From: Treponema sp.
Lineage (GTDB): Bacteria; Spirochaetota; Spirochaetia; Treponematales; Breznakiellaceae
Direction of reading: 5' to 3'
Length of the DNA: 32,026 nucleotides
Assembly: GCA_031258265.1 (NCBI GenBank)
Contig: JAIRNB010000028.1
Coordinates: forward strand, 1 to 32,026
Numbering within the stretch: position 1 is the stretch's first letter; each line of letters opens with the position of its first letter. Below, piece by piece: positions 14,229-22,104 of the stretch. The translations under genes and the position numbers were made by a program. Below the pieces are notes generated by a model. The model saw only the letters and a program-made list of their open reading frames with translations, ran no database searches and was not told the DNA's origin.

Positions 14229-15230
14229 TTATATCTTCCGCTGGAGGGGGACCGGATACGCGCCGGTTTCCAGTTTGGTGATAAGAATTTTGCAGAGCTC
14301 CGCCCCCAGGGTAAAGAAAGAGGGGGCCACCCTTTTTACCGGGCTTAGGCCCTTGTAGTGGAAAAGATCCTCCTCGCAGTCGTAAACAAGGAAATTATCG
14401 TTTTTTACCCTGATCTCATGCTGGATAAATTTCGCCGCCACAATATAATTCGCGGAAAAATCCACCGAAAAAACCGCGCAGCGGGAATCAAAGTTGTTAA
14501 AAAAAGAATCCAGGGCATTCATGGCCCCAAATTCCGTTAGACAGACATACTTTATACTGCCGGAAAAATCCTTTACCGCGTCGTACAGGCCCTCGAAGCG
14601 GCGGTTCTTCCTCTGCGGGTAATAGCCGGCCACCAGAATCCTGCGGTATCCATTATCCAGAAAAATCCGCCCCGCCTCCCCGGCATGCCGGTAATTATTG
14701 GTCTGTACCACCGGGAGGCCGGGAAACTCATCGGGAATAATATCCGCCGCTATATCCAGCCCCTCCCTCATGACGTGGTAGAAAGGAAGCGCCGAATTAC
14801 TAAAATAAAGGGCGATGATGCCGTTGACATTCAGGGACAAAAGGTATTCCCCGAAACGGAGGGAACAGGTATCAATGTTGGGGAGTTCCTCAAAACTGAC
14901 GTTTATGCCCTTCTCCCCGGCGGTCTCCCGGATTCCCTTGAAGAAAGCCCGGTTAAAACGGGTATCCTCCCGGGCGGACACCACCGCTATTCTATAATCC
15001 CCCGCCTTTCCCAAAGGACGGACAGATTTTACCGTGATGCCGGCCCGCTGTTTTACGGAGAGGCAGCCCAGCTCTTCGAGTTTTTTCACCGCCCGCTGGG
15101 CGGTCTGGACGCTTACCTGAAATTTTTCCGCCAGTTTTCTAACGGAAAGGTACTTGGAACCCTCGGAATAGTGATTCTCCAGATCCCGTTTTACCGTGTT
15201 GAAAAATTCGTCAAAGATTTTTCTGGGCAT
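14229..15230 (-). CDS. GntR-type transcriptional regulator with LacI-like ligand domain (AraR-like)
   Basis: A 333-residue regulator. Residues 1-70 form a GntR-type winged helix (L-S-V-R-K-L-A-E-K-F-Q-V-S-V-Q-T-A-Q-R-A-V-K-K-L-E-E-L-G, about 28-55). Residues 78-333 resemble a periplasmic-binding-protein-like effector domain of the LacI/AraR type (Y-R-I-A-V-V-S, then G-I-R-E-T). This architecture is typical of sugar-responsive repressors such as AraR of Bacillus. It lies directly upstream of the sugar locus on the same strand and probably controls it. No ribosome site is visible at the ATG. A weak -10-like element ends 6 nt upstream, so it may be leaderless. A repeat (copy B) lies between it and the next gene. 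Confidence 0.88.
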   Translation of the reverse strand: MPRKIFDEFFNTVKRDLENHYSEGSKYLSVRKLAEKFQVSVQTAQRAVKKLEELGCLSVKQRAGITVKSVRPLGKAGDYRIAVVSAREDTRFNRAFFKGIRETAGEKGINVSFEELPNIDTCSLRFGEYLLSLNVNGIIALYFSNSALPFYHVMREGLDIAADIIPDEFPGLPVVQTNNYRHAGEAGRIFLDNGYRRILVAGYYPQRKNRRFEGLYDAVKDFSGSIKYVCLTEFGAMNALDSFFNNFDSRCAVFSVDFSANYIVAAKFIQHEIRVKNDNFLVYDCEEDLFHYKGLSPVKRVAPSFFTLGAELCKILITKLETGAYPVPLQRKI

Positions 15231-15236
15231 GGCTTA

Positions 15237-15265
15237 TGTGTAATCGAAATCCCCGCCTTTCGCAA
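15237..15265 (-). promoter_or_regulatory. Candidate leaderless promoter of the GntR/LacI-type regulator
   Basis: On the minus strand, TTGCGA (15260-15265), a 17-bp spacer, then TACACA (15237-15242), ending 6 nt before the ATG at 15230. Each hexamer is a weak match. The value lies in the same geometry as clpS, the exonuclease gene and the rhomboid gene, together with the absence of a Shine-Dalgarno sequence. Confidence 0.35.
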
Positions 15266-15321
15266 CTATTTCCCGCAATAGAAAAAATAGCGTCCGGCGC
15301 CGCACTCTGCCCCGCGGAGGC

Positions 15322-16728
15322 TCATTCATCCGCCCCTCCGGCATCCTCTCCGCCGTCGTAAGCGCCGCCATATTCAGCGGCATATTCGCCGCCGTATTCG
15401 GCAAGCTTGCGGTGCAGGGTCTTCCGGCCGATACCTAAAATATCCGCGGTTTTACTCTTGTTCCCCCGCTGGGCGGAAAGGGTATTCCGGATGATGATCT
15501 TCTCCGCGTCCTCCAGGGAGGAACCCAGGGGGACACGAATCCAGCCTTCATCGTTTCCCTGCCGCAGGGTGGGGGGCAGGTCCTCAATGCCGATAAGGGG
15601 GCCGGGAGTCATAACCACCGCGCTTTCCAGACAGTTCCGCAGTTCCCGTACATTGCCGGGCCAGTCATAGGCATAAATAGCGGCCCTGGCCTTGCCGCTT
15701 ACCCCTTCGATGGTCTTGCGGTTCTCCCCGGCGAATTCCCGGAGGAACACGGCCATAAGCAGGGGGATGTCGTCTTTCCGTTCCCTCAAAGGGGGTACAT
15801 GGATGTTGACCACGTTAAGCCTAAAGTAAAGGTCCTCCCGGAAGTTCCCCTTTTCGATCTCCGCCTTCAGGTCCTTGTTGGTGGCCGCCACGATCCGCAC
15901 ATCGGTTTCAACGGTCTCCTCCCCCCCCAGGCGCTCGAATTTCTTTTCCTGCAGGACCCGCAGCAGCTTAATCTGGATGTTCTGGTCAATCTCGCCGATC
16001 TCGTCCAAAAACAGGGTCCCCTCGTTGGCAAGCTCGAAGCGGCCCCGGCGGCGGGATACCGCGCCGGTAAAACTGCCCTTTTCGTGGCCAAAGAGTTCAC
16101 TTTCCAGGACGCTTTCCGCCAGGGCCGCGCAGTGAACCTTGATCAGGGGTTTGTCCTTGCGGGGGGAAAGACCGTGGATGGCATCGGCCACCAGTTCCTT
16201 CCCCACCCCGGATTCCCCGGTAATAAGGATGGACGCCCTGGTGGGGGCCGCCCGGCTGATAGTGTCGAAGACCCGGCGCATGGGGGCGCTGGTACCGATG
16301 ATCGTCTCAAACTGTTTCTTCTGCTCCAGCTCCTCCTCAAGCTCCCGGTGTTTCAGGGCCAGTTCCCGGTTTTGCAGGGCCCGTTTAACCAGTTGGGAAA
16401 GGTGATCCAGATTCACCGGCTTGGTAAGGAAGTCCCAGGCCCCCTGACGCATGGCCTCCACCGCGTTTTCCACCGTCCCGTGGCCGGTGAGGACGATCAC
16501 GGGAATACCGGGGCTTTCCGCGCAGATCCGCCGCAGAAGCTCCTCCCCGGAAAGGCCGGGCATCCTGAGATCGGTGATCACCAGATCGATGTCCCCCTTG
16601 CCGAAACGGCGGAGTCCCTCATCCCCGTCAAGGGCCGTAACCACCTCGTAGCCGTCCATTTTTAAGGACGCGGCCAGCCCTTCCCGGATATTCTTTTCAT
16701 CATCCACCACCAAAAGCCGGAATTTCAT
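15322..16728 (-). CDS. NtrC-family sigma-54-dependent response regulator
   Basis: A 468-residue activator of sigma-54 RNA polymerase. The receiver domain (1-120) has D9/D10, phosphoacceptor D53, T81 and K103. A coiled linker (about 120-140) leads to the AAA+ domain with Walker A G-E-S-G-V-G-K177, the sigma-54 contact loop as G-S-F-T-G-A (218-223; usually G-A-F-T-G-A), Walker B L-F-L-D-E-I-G (239-245) and L-Y-F-R-L-N. A Fis-type helix-turn-helix (about 415-445) binds DNA. A short acidic tail repeats Y-G-G/Y-A-A units. Its ATG overlaps the kinase stop (ATGA), so the pair is co-translated. Target genes are unknown; no clear sigma-54 promoter was recognised in the window. Confidence 0.96.
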   Translation of the reverse strand: MKFRLLVVDDEKNIREGLAASLKMDGYEVVTALDGDEGLRRFGKGDIDLVITDLRMPGLSGEELLRRICAESPGIPVIVLTGHGTVENAVEAMRQGAWDFLTKPVNLDHLSQLVKRALQNRELALKHRELEEELEQKKQFETIIGTSAPMRRVFDTISRAAPTRASILITGESGVGKELVADAIHGLSPRKDKPLIKVHCAALAESVLESELFGHEKGSFTGAVSRRRGRFELANEGTLFLDEIGEIDQNIQIKLLRVLQEKKFERLGGEETVETDVRIVAATNKDLKAEIEKGNFREDLYFRLNVVNIHVPPLRERKDDIPLLMAVFLREFAGENRKTIEGVSGKARAAIYAYDWPGNVRELRNCLESAVVMTPGPLIGIEDLPPTLRQGNDEGWIRVPLGSSLEDAEKIIIRNTLSAQRGNKSKTADILGIGRKTLHRKLAEYGGEYAAEYGGAYDGGEDAGGADE

Positions 16729-17969
16729 GAAGCTCCCTCCCCACGATCTGAGGATTTTTCCTTTTCGATATCCCCTTCAAAATCCCCCTCAAAGCCGATA
16801 AGCCGGCGTTCCCTCTGGGGAACGGGCAGGGAAATAGTAAAACTGGTCCCCTCCCCTTCCCTGGATTTCACCGAAATCTCCCCCTGATGTTCCCGGATAA
16901 TCTTAAACACCAGGGTAAGACCCAGACCGGAACCGGTAGCCTTGGTAGTAAAGTAGGGTTCAAAAATTTTGGAAAGGTTCTCCTCCGGAATCCCCAGCCC
17001 GGTATCCATGACGCTGATAAAAGCCTCGTTGTCCTTGCGCCCGGTCTTAACCGTCAGCTTCCCCCCGCCGGGCATCGCCGCCGCGGCGTTTTTTACCAGG
17101 TTAAGCAGGGCCTGTTTCAGATACCGCTCGTCAAATTTAAGCAGGGGAAGCCCCTCCTCCAATTCAAGGTTACAGACAATAGAAGCGCCGGAAAGCTCAA
17201 AGCCCATAAATTCCATCAGTTCCCCGATAAGGACATTGATATTCCCCTCCCGCAGATCCAGGTTCATGGGACGCACCGCGAAAAGGAAATCCACCACAAT
17301 ATGGTTAAGCCGGTCAATCTCCTCGTTTACCACGGCGATATACTTGTCAAGCTGATCCAAGCCTTCGGTGTTCGCCGCGCCCCGGGCCATAAGACCGCGG
17401 TTGGCCTCCAGAGCCTTCTGCATAAGCTGAATATGTATCGAAATGGACCCCAGGGGATTCTTGATCTCGTGGGCCACCCCCGCGGCCAGGGTAGTCAGGC
17501 TGGCAAGATTCTCCGCCCGCCGCAGCCGGGCCTCCCGGCCCCGTTTTTCCGTAATGTCTTCGATGTAGATCAGGGAACCGGTAACCCGGTGTTCCCGGAC
17601 CAGGGGCAGCACCGAAATAGAGAGAAGCCGCTGAATCCCCGCCTCCACATTGAATTCCCGGTCCTCCACCCGGTCTCCGCTTTTCAGCGTAGCCTCCAAA
17701 AAATCGGCAATCCGTTCATCCCAAATCCTGGACCACAGGGGATCGCTGCCCAGGGTGGAAACCGTGATAGGGATAAAACGCTCGGCGCACTTATTAGCCA
17801 GGACCAGGGAATGTTTGGTATCGCAGACCAGAATCCCCTCCCCCAGGGACTCCAGCACCGTCTCCAGGCGGTCAATCTCCTCCGCCGCGTCAATAAAAAG
17901 ATCCTCTATCTGCTCCCCGGTAAGCTTGGAAATTTTCTTGATGGACCTTTTGATAAAATCTTTCATCAT
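16725..17969 (-). CDS. Cytosolic PAS-containing sensor histidine kinase (NtrB/AtoS-like)
   Basis: A 414-residue kinase without membrane segments, so it senses a cytoplasmic signal. A coiled N-terminal region (1-40) precedes a PAS-like domain (about 38-140). The HisKA domain has the phosphorylated H167 in G-V-A-H-E-I-K-N-P-L-G. The catalytic domain has the N box L-N-L-V-K-N-A-A (288-296), G1 D-T-G-L-G-I-P (322-328) and G2 G-S-G-L-G-L-T (346-352). An ATG at 18032 exists, but the ATG at 17969 is chosen because AAGGAG (17978-17983) lies 8 nt upstream; the extension would be translated from repeat C. It overlaps the response regulator gene by 4 bp. The partner architecture implies sigma-54-dependent output. 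Confidence 0.95.
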   Translation of the reverse strand: MMKDFIKRSIKKISKLTGEQIEDLFIDAAEEIDRLETVLESLGEGILVCDTKHSLVLANKCAERFIPITVSTLGSDPLWSRIWDERIADFLEATLKSGDRVEDREFNVEAGIQRLLSISVLPLVREHRVTGSLIYIEDITEKRGREARLRRAENLASLTTLAAGVAHEIKNPLGSISIHIQLMQKALEANRGLMARGAANTEGLDQLDKYIAVVNEEIDRLNHIVVDFLFAVRPMNLDLREGNINVLIGELMEFMGFELSGASIVCNLELEEGLPLLKFDERYLKQALLNLVKNAAAAMPGGGKLTVKTGRKDNEAFISVMDTGLGIPEENLSKIFEPYFTTKATGSGLGLTLVFKIIREHQGEISVKSREGEGTSFTISLPVPQRERRLIGFEGDFEGDIEKEKSSDRGEGAS

Positions 17970-17980
17970 CGTATCCGCTC

Positions 17981-18300
17981 CTTGGGCGCATCCCCGCCCC
18001 TTTCGGGGCGGGGACCGGGCTATCCGCTCCAATTCCTCAGCTTTACCTGCGGTAAAGCCTCCGGTATTTCCGCTTCTATCCCTTGCGCGCGCAAACTTCG
18101 TTTGCGGCTAAAAAATGGCATCCATGCCATTTTTTAGCACGTTTATCACAGCCGGCATCCTGCCGGCCAGGTTGTTAATTAAACCAATGTGGCTTCGCAT
18201 AGCGCCATCGTATGCCCCCAAATTGGAAAATGCGCCCCGGTTTTAACCGGGGCAGTGCGCGCGCGGCTCACCGCGCTTTTTGCGCGGTGAGCTGGAACAA
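17981..18300 (-). repeat. Modular hairpin mosaic repeat, copy C (leader of the kinase gene)
   Basis: A minus-strand copy fills the gap between holB and the kinase gene. Reading leftwards it has: the CCCCGG-TTAAAA-CCGGGG hairpin with GCACTG/GCGCATT flanks (about 18230-18258), the GGGGGCATACG...GGCGCTATGCG module, the GCCGGC module (about 18145-18175), the core hairpin 18107-18138 (GCTAAAAAATGGCA, loop TGGA read on the minus strand), the GCAAAC/GTTTGC hairpin, the GCGCAAGGGAT junction, variable stems, and the terminal hairpin 17984-18020. The terminal hairpin directly abuts the kinase ribosome site (17978-17983), so the repeat is likely transcribed as part of the kinase leader. Confidence 0.85.
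18266..18292. repeat. Perfect 11-bp hairpin downstream of holB
   Basis: GCTCACCGCGC (18266-18276) and its exact complement (18282-18292) enclose five T residues. It is the strongest isolated hairpin in the holB-kinase gap. It could stop holB transcription, but no T-run follows on the minus strand, so intrinsic termination is unproven. It may equally be the outermost module of repeat C. Confidence 0.5.
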
Positions 18301-18360
18301 AAGCCACAAAAACCTAAACATTTGCCACAGCCGGCCGGCGCGGCCCAAACCGCGGGAATA

Positions 18361-19677
18361 CTAACATTCCGCCATGGCCCCTTTAAGGCCGCTGATCATA
18401 CGGTCCAGGGCCAGGGAGGGACTCTGATTCCAGACCCCCACCGCCGCGGCGGCCTCGGTGGCGTAGTTTTTCCAAAGCCCCATATAGACGATCCTCCGGG
18501 AACCCGCGGCCCCGGAGAGGGAGCCGGAAACCAGGCCCAGGACCGCGGCCAGAAAATGGGAAAAAAGGGAGCGGACCTGAAAATCCTGGGCCCCCGCCAA
18601 AACCTTGTCAACGATGGTTTTATTATCTCCCACCGGCCGGCCAAGACCAGCGGCGCCGGCGATGGGGGCGCTGTACCGGCCCAGGGCCACCAGTTCCTCC
18701 GGCAGAACCGCGATACGGCGGCGGCGAAAGTTATCCAGGGCGGCCAGGGCCACGGAGGATACAAAAAAGGCTGCCAGGGGGTAAAGATCGTCCCGGCTTA
18801 CCGGGAGAAAACCGTCCAGGTAGGCTTCCAGGCCCCCCTCCTCCCAGGCTTCCGGTTCACGGTAGACCCGGCGGATCAGTTCCTCCGCGGCGGCGCGGTC
18901 CCTCGTCATAAAGCGGTAAGGCCGGAGCCGGGAAAGCAGGGTGGGAAGAACGGCATCCCGCCTGGTGGTACAGAGTATAATACTAAGCCGTTCCGGGGGT
19001 TCCTCCAGGATTTTTAGAAGGGAATTCAGGGCCTCCTCCTTCATCCGGTCGGCGTTTTCGATGACCAGAAGCTTCCGCCGGCCCGCCGGGGCCAGGCGGC
19101 CCCAAAAACTGGCCTTCCGTATCTGGGCCACCGGGATATGTTCGGAGATCCCTCCGGCCTCAAGCTTCAGGGCGTTCTTCACAATCGAGGCCCCCAGCTT
19201 TTCCCCGGCGCTTCTGATCTTCTCCGGTTCCTCCGCCCCCGCTTCATTCAGCTCCTCCAGGTCCTCTTCCAGGGCCTCGATCAGGGGGTTAAGCCTTCCC
19301 AGCTCCCTGTCCCCTTCCCAAAGGACCGGGGAAAAACGCCCCAGGAGCTTCCTCACCGCCCGGAGGAGCAGAAGCCGGCCATGACGGGGTTCCCTCAGCA
19401 GCACCGCCGAGGAGGCGGCGATTTCGGCGGCAAAGGCCCGGGGCCCCATCAAAAGCATATCCGGGTGAAGGAGCAGCCGGTGCCGCCCGCAATGGGGGCA
19501 GGAACAGTTCCAGGCCCCCCGGCCCTCGCAGGAGAGGACCCTTCCCAGTTCCAGGGCCGCGGTCCCCTTCCCCGACGCGGGGGGGCCGAAAAAAAGCATG
19601 GAGGGGGGCAGAACCCCCGCCTCCAAATCCTCCTTCAACCGTTCCGCCGCGGCCTGGGCTATAATATTTTCAAACAC
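18361..19677 (-). CDS. holB: DNA polymerase III delta' (clamp-loader) subunit
   Basis: A 438-residue clamp-loader protein of the delta'/gamma class, acting in loading of the sliding clamp. It has a Walker A-like G-P-P-A-S-G-K-G-T (31-39), a cysteine cluster (C50, C58, C60, C63) typical of the zinc module, and the segment V-I-E-N-A-D-R-M...L-L-K-I-L-E-E-P-P (204-227). The usual S-R-C motif reads S-R-L. It is longer than E. coli delta' (334 residues), with an acidic insertion around 130-180. The GTG start at 19677 lies inside the end of cvpA (19-bp overlap) and has only a weak GGCGGG ribosome site. A gamma/tau assignment is less likely because there is no long C-terminal extension and the P-loop is degenerate. 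Confidence 0.85.
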   Translation of the reverse strand: MFENIIAQAAAERLKEDLEAGVLPPSMLFFGPPASGKGTAALELGRVLSCEGRGAWNCSCPHCGRHRLLLHPDMLLMGPRAFAAEIAASSAVLLREPRHGRLLLLRAVRKLLGRFSPVLWEGDRELGRLNPLIEALEEDLEELNEAGAEEPEKIRSAGEKLGASIVKNALKLEAGGISEHIPVAQIRKASFWGRLAPAGRRKLLVIENADRMKEEALNSLLKILEEPPERLSIILCTTRRDAVLPTLLSRLRPYRFMTRDRAAAEELIRRVYREPEAWEEGGLEAYLDGFLPVSRDDLYPLAAFFVSSVALAALDNFRRRRIAVLPEELVALGRYSAPIAGAAGLGRPVGDNKTIVDKVLAGAQDFQVRSLFSHFLAAVLGLVSGSLSGAAGSRRIVYMGLWKNYATEAAAAVGVWNQSPSLALDRMISGLKGAMAEC

Positions 19678-20231
19678 GCAAAACCCGCCAAAAACTGAAC
19701 GGAAGCCCTCATCCCGTCCGCCGGAACTTCCCGCTGGAGAATAAGGGGCAGCAAAAGTTCCGCAAAAAAACTACCCTCCAGCAGGGGCCCCGCGTCAAAA
19801 ATAGGCTGTAACGTAAAGGCCAGGAGCAAAAGAGTCGTTACCATAATTCCCTCGGCAAAGCCAAAAAGGAAACCTAAAAAACGGTCCACCCCGCCCAGGT
19901 TGATCCGTTCCACAATATCCGTCAGAAGGTACTCCACCAGCTTAACCAGGACAAAAACCAGGGCAAAGATCAAAACAAAAGAGAGGATCTCCGGTATATT
20001 CCGTACCAGAGCGGGCAGCAGCCTTCGGATAAAAGCGGGGATCTTTTCCGTAAAAGCCTCCAGCCCCCGGCTCCGCAGAAAGGCCGCGCAGTTCCGGTAG
20101 AGAAAAAGGGAACCGAGGACCCCCAGCACCAGGGAGGCCAGAGTCATAAATTCGGAGATAAAACCCCGCAGGGTACAACGGATAACCAGGAGCAGGGTTA
20201 GGCCGATAAACACATAGTCAATTATCCTCAT
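19659..20231 (-). CDS. cvpA: CvpA family membrane protein
   Basis: A 190-residue inner-membrane protein with about four hydrophobic segments. It has the CvpA layout: I-D-Y-V-F-I-G near the N-terminus, R-G-F-I-S-E-F (23-29), and V-D-R-F-L-G-F-L-F-G-F-A-E-G (about 115-128). Family members are linked to colicin V production and to envelope stress or bile resistance; the molecular role is unclear. It starts 5 bp after murG and overlaps holB by 19 bp, so all three are probably co-transcribed. Confidence 0.9.
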   Translation of the reverse strand: MRIIDYVFIGLTLLLVIRCTLRGFISEFMTLASLVLGVLGSLFLYRNCAAFLRSRGLEAFTEKIPAFIRRLLPALVRNIPEILSFVLIFALVFVLVKLVEYLLTDIVERINLGGVDRFLGFLFGFAEGIMVTTLLLLAFTLQPIFDAGPLLEGSFFAELLLPLILQREVPADGMRASVQFLAGFACLKIL

Positions 20232-20236
20232 GGAGT

Positions 20237-21367
20237 TCAGGGATCTTCCCCACCCCCCGGAGCGCCCCCGGAAAGCGCGGCTTCAATCGCCCCGGCAATG
20301 ATCGCGGCCCCGTCGGTCCCCCCAATCCGGGCGGCGGCGGCGGACAGTCCCGCCAGCCTCTCCGGGTCCTCCGCCAGTTCCCCGATCAGGGCGGCCAGGT
20401 CCTCCGCCCTAATCCCCTCCCCTCCCCGGGACCGCAGCACCACAGCGGCGCCGGCTTTCTCGAAAAATTCCGCATTCTCCACCTGGTCTCCCCGGGTGCC
20501 GCTTCCCCGAAGGGGAAGAAGGACCATGGGCTTTCCAAGAACCGCGTTTTCCCACAGTGTCCCGGCGCCGCTGCGGCTTAACACCAGCTCCGCCGCCGCC
20601 AGAACCTGGGGCATCTCCTCCCTAAAATAGGCATAGGGCCGGTATCTCTCGCCCGGTTCCGCCCCCCCGTTCCCCGGCCCCGTCTGGTGGACCACGGTGT
20701 AATATTTAGTCAATTCCGGCAGGGCCTTCAGGACCAGGGCGTTAAGTTCCAGCGAACCCTGGCTGGCCCCCAGGACCAGGAGAATCCGCGCCCCCTCCCC
20801 CAGGCCCAGGAAAGCCCGCCCCGCTGCCGCATCCGCGCCGCGAAAACCGGGCCGCACCGGATTCCCGCTTACCGTAAGCAGGGAACGGCAGGCCGGCGGC
20901 AGAAAAGCCGCGGTAGCGGCGTAGGCGGTAAAGATCCGGCCCCCGCTGGCCCGCACAAAGCGCAGGTTTATCCGGGTCGCCAGGCCGGGGCTAACATCGG
21001 ATTCGTGGGTATATACGGGAATCCCCAGGGAAGCCGCCGCGGCGCAGGGGGGAACGCTGACAAAGCCCCCCTTGGAAAAGAGCAGCACGGGCTTCAGCTT
21101 TTTCAGGATAGAGCGGGCGGCAAAGAAGCCGGCCAGTACCCGGAACAGATCGGGGATAGTTTTCAGGGAAAAGTAACGGCGCAGCCGCCCCGCGGGGATG
21201 CCGAAAAATTCCAGCCCCTCCCTTTCCACCAGGGAGCGGTCCATACCCCGGCGGTCGCCAAGCCAAACAATCCGGCAGTTTCCCCGGCGCTTCAGCAGGG
21301 CGATCACCGCAAGACCGGGGTAAATATGCCCCCCCGTCCCTCCCCCGGTAAAGGCGACGGTCAACAC
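20237..21367 (-). CDS. murG: UDP-GlcNAc:undecaprenyl-PP-MurNAc-pentapeptide GlcNAc transferase MurG
   Basis: A 376-residue GT28 enzyme that makes lipid II from lipid I at the inner membrane. It has the N-terminal glycine loop G-G-G-T-G-G-H (8-14), S-K-G-G-F-V-S-V-P (98-106), T-H-E-S-D-V-S-P-G-L-A (120-130), S-G-N-P-V-R (167-172), the second glycine loop L-G-A-S-Q-G-S, and S-R-S-G-A-G-T-L-W-E-N-A-V-L-G-K-P for the donor. The frame is open to 21457, but the GTG at 21367 is preferred: family similarity starts there (L-T-V-A-F-T-G-G-G) and GGGGG lies just upstream. A promoter is visible at 21400-21428. Confidence 0.93.
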   Translation of the reverse strand: MLTVAFTGGGTGGHIYPGLAVIALLKRRGNCRIVWLGDRRGMDRSLVEREGLEFFGIPAGRLRRYFSLKTIPDLFRVLAGFFAARSILKKLKPVLLFSKGGFVSVPPCAAAASLGIPVYTHESDVSPGLATRINLRFVRASGGRIFTAYAATAAFLPPACRSLLTVSGNPVRPGFRGADAAAGRAFLGLGEGARILLVLGASQGSLELNALVLKALPELTKYYTVVHQTGPGNGGAEPGERYRPYAYFREEMPQVLAAAELVLSRSGAGTLWENAVLGKPMVLLPLRGSGTRGDQVENAEFFEKAGAAVVLRSRGGEGIRAEDLAALIGELAEDPERLAGLSAAAARIGGTDGAAIIAGAIEAALSGGAPGGGEDP

Positions 21368-21399
21368 CGCCGGCCCCCTATATCGTTCAGCATAAACAG

Positions 21400-21428
21400 A
21401 TTCTACCCAAACAGGGGAAAATCCGCAA
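21400..21428 (-). promoter_or_regulatory. Predicted sigma-70 promoter of murG-cvpA-holB
   Basis: On the minus strand, TTGCGG (21423-21428), a 17-bp spacer, then TAGAAT (21400-21405). This lies in the 134-bp gap between rnhB and murG and leaves a short leader with a GGGGG ribosome site. It would let murG, cvpA and holB be expressed apart from the genes upstream. Confidence 0.55.
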
Positions 21429-21501
21429 TCATGACCGGGACTTTGCCCGCCCTCCACGAAGAAAACCGGAAACCCAAAAAGGACAATGTTCTAGCCCCGC
21501 C

Positions 21502-22089
21502 TCAAATCCCGTCCCCCAGACCCTTCACCGCAAAGCTCAGCCGCTGCAGCGGCGAGGGGCCAAGGCGCCGCATGGCTTCCCGGTGGGCCCTGGTGGGGTA
21601 GCCCTTGTGGGTTTCGTAGCCGTAGCCGGGGTAAATACAGCCGTAAAGCTCCATAAGCCGGTCCCGCTGGGTCTTAGCCAGGATAGATGCGGCCATCACC
21701 TCCGCCACGGAGGAGTCGGCCTTTACCAGGGCCCTGGCGGGGATGGGGAGTTCCGGCAGGTAAAGGCCGTCCACCACCGCCTCCAAGGTTCCATGTCCCC
21801 GCCCCCATTCCGGAGAGCGGAAAAGCAGGTCTTCCCAGGCCCGGCTCATGGCCAAAAGGCTTGAACGTAAAATATTGATACAATCAATTTCGGCGGCGGA
21901 AGCCCAGCCGATGCCCCAAGCCAGGGCCCCGTCCAGGATAATACGCCGGGCTTCCTCCCGCTTCTTGACGGACAGCTTTTTTGAATCCCCCAGGATTCCC
22001 GCGGGAAAATACGGCGGCAGTATTACTGCGGCGGCACAGACCGGCCCCGCCAGGGGGCCCCGCCCCGCCTCATCAAAACCACAGATCAT
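21502..22089 (-). CDS. rnhB: Ribonuclease HII
   Basis: A 195-residue RNase HII that removes RNA from RNA-DNA hybrids. The metal-binding acids are visible: D6 and E7 in F-D-E-A-G-R-G, D107 in V-V-D-G, and D125 in K-A-D-S-S-V-A-E-V-M-A-A-S-I-L-A-K. H-K-G-Y-P-T (161-166) and the G-P-S-P-L-Q-R-L-S-F end are also typical. The ATG at 22089 starts directly at the conserved core and lies 15 bp after the phosphoribosyltransferase stop. The ribosome site is weak, so coupling to the upstream gene is likely. Confidence 0.97.
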   Translation of the reverse strand: MICGFDEAGRGPLAGPVCAAAVILPPYFPAGILGDSKKLSVKKREEARRIILDGALAWGIGWASAAEIDCINILRSSLLAMSRAWEDLLFRSPEWGRGHGTLEAVVDGLYLPELPIPARALVKADSSVAEVMAASILAKTQRDRLMELYGCIYPGYGYETHKGYPTRAHREAMRRLGPSPLQRLSFAVKGLGDGI

Positions 22090-22104
22090 CCGGTTTTTGG
22101 CGCG

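Noticed and set aside
17970..18032. Upstream ATG extension of the histidine kinase
   Set aside because: The extra 21 residues are translated repeat C sequence, and a good ribosome site supports the ATG at 17969.
16887..18137. 416-codon plus-strand frame opposite the histidine kinase gene
   Set aside because: It is a shadow of the kinase gene and repeat C, with no recognisable domain.
21368..21457. Upstream ATG extension of murG
   Set aside because: The extension spans the predicted promoter and adds 30 residues before the conserved MurG N-terminus.
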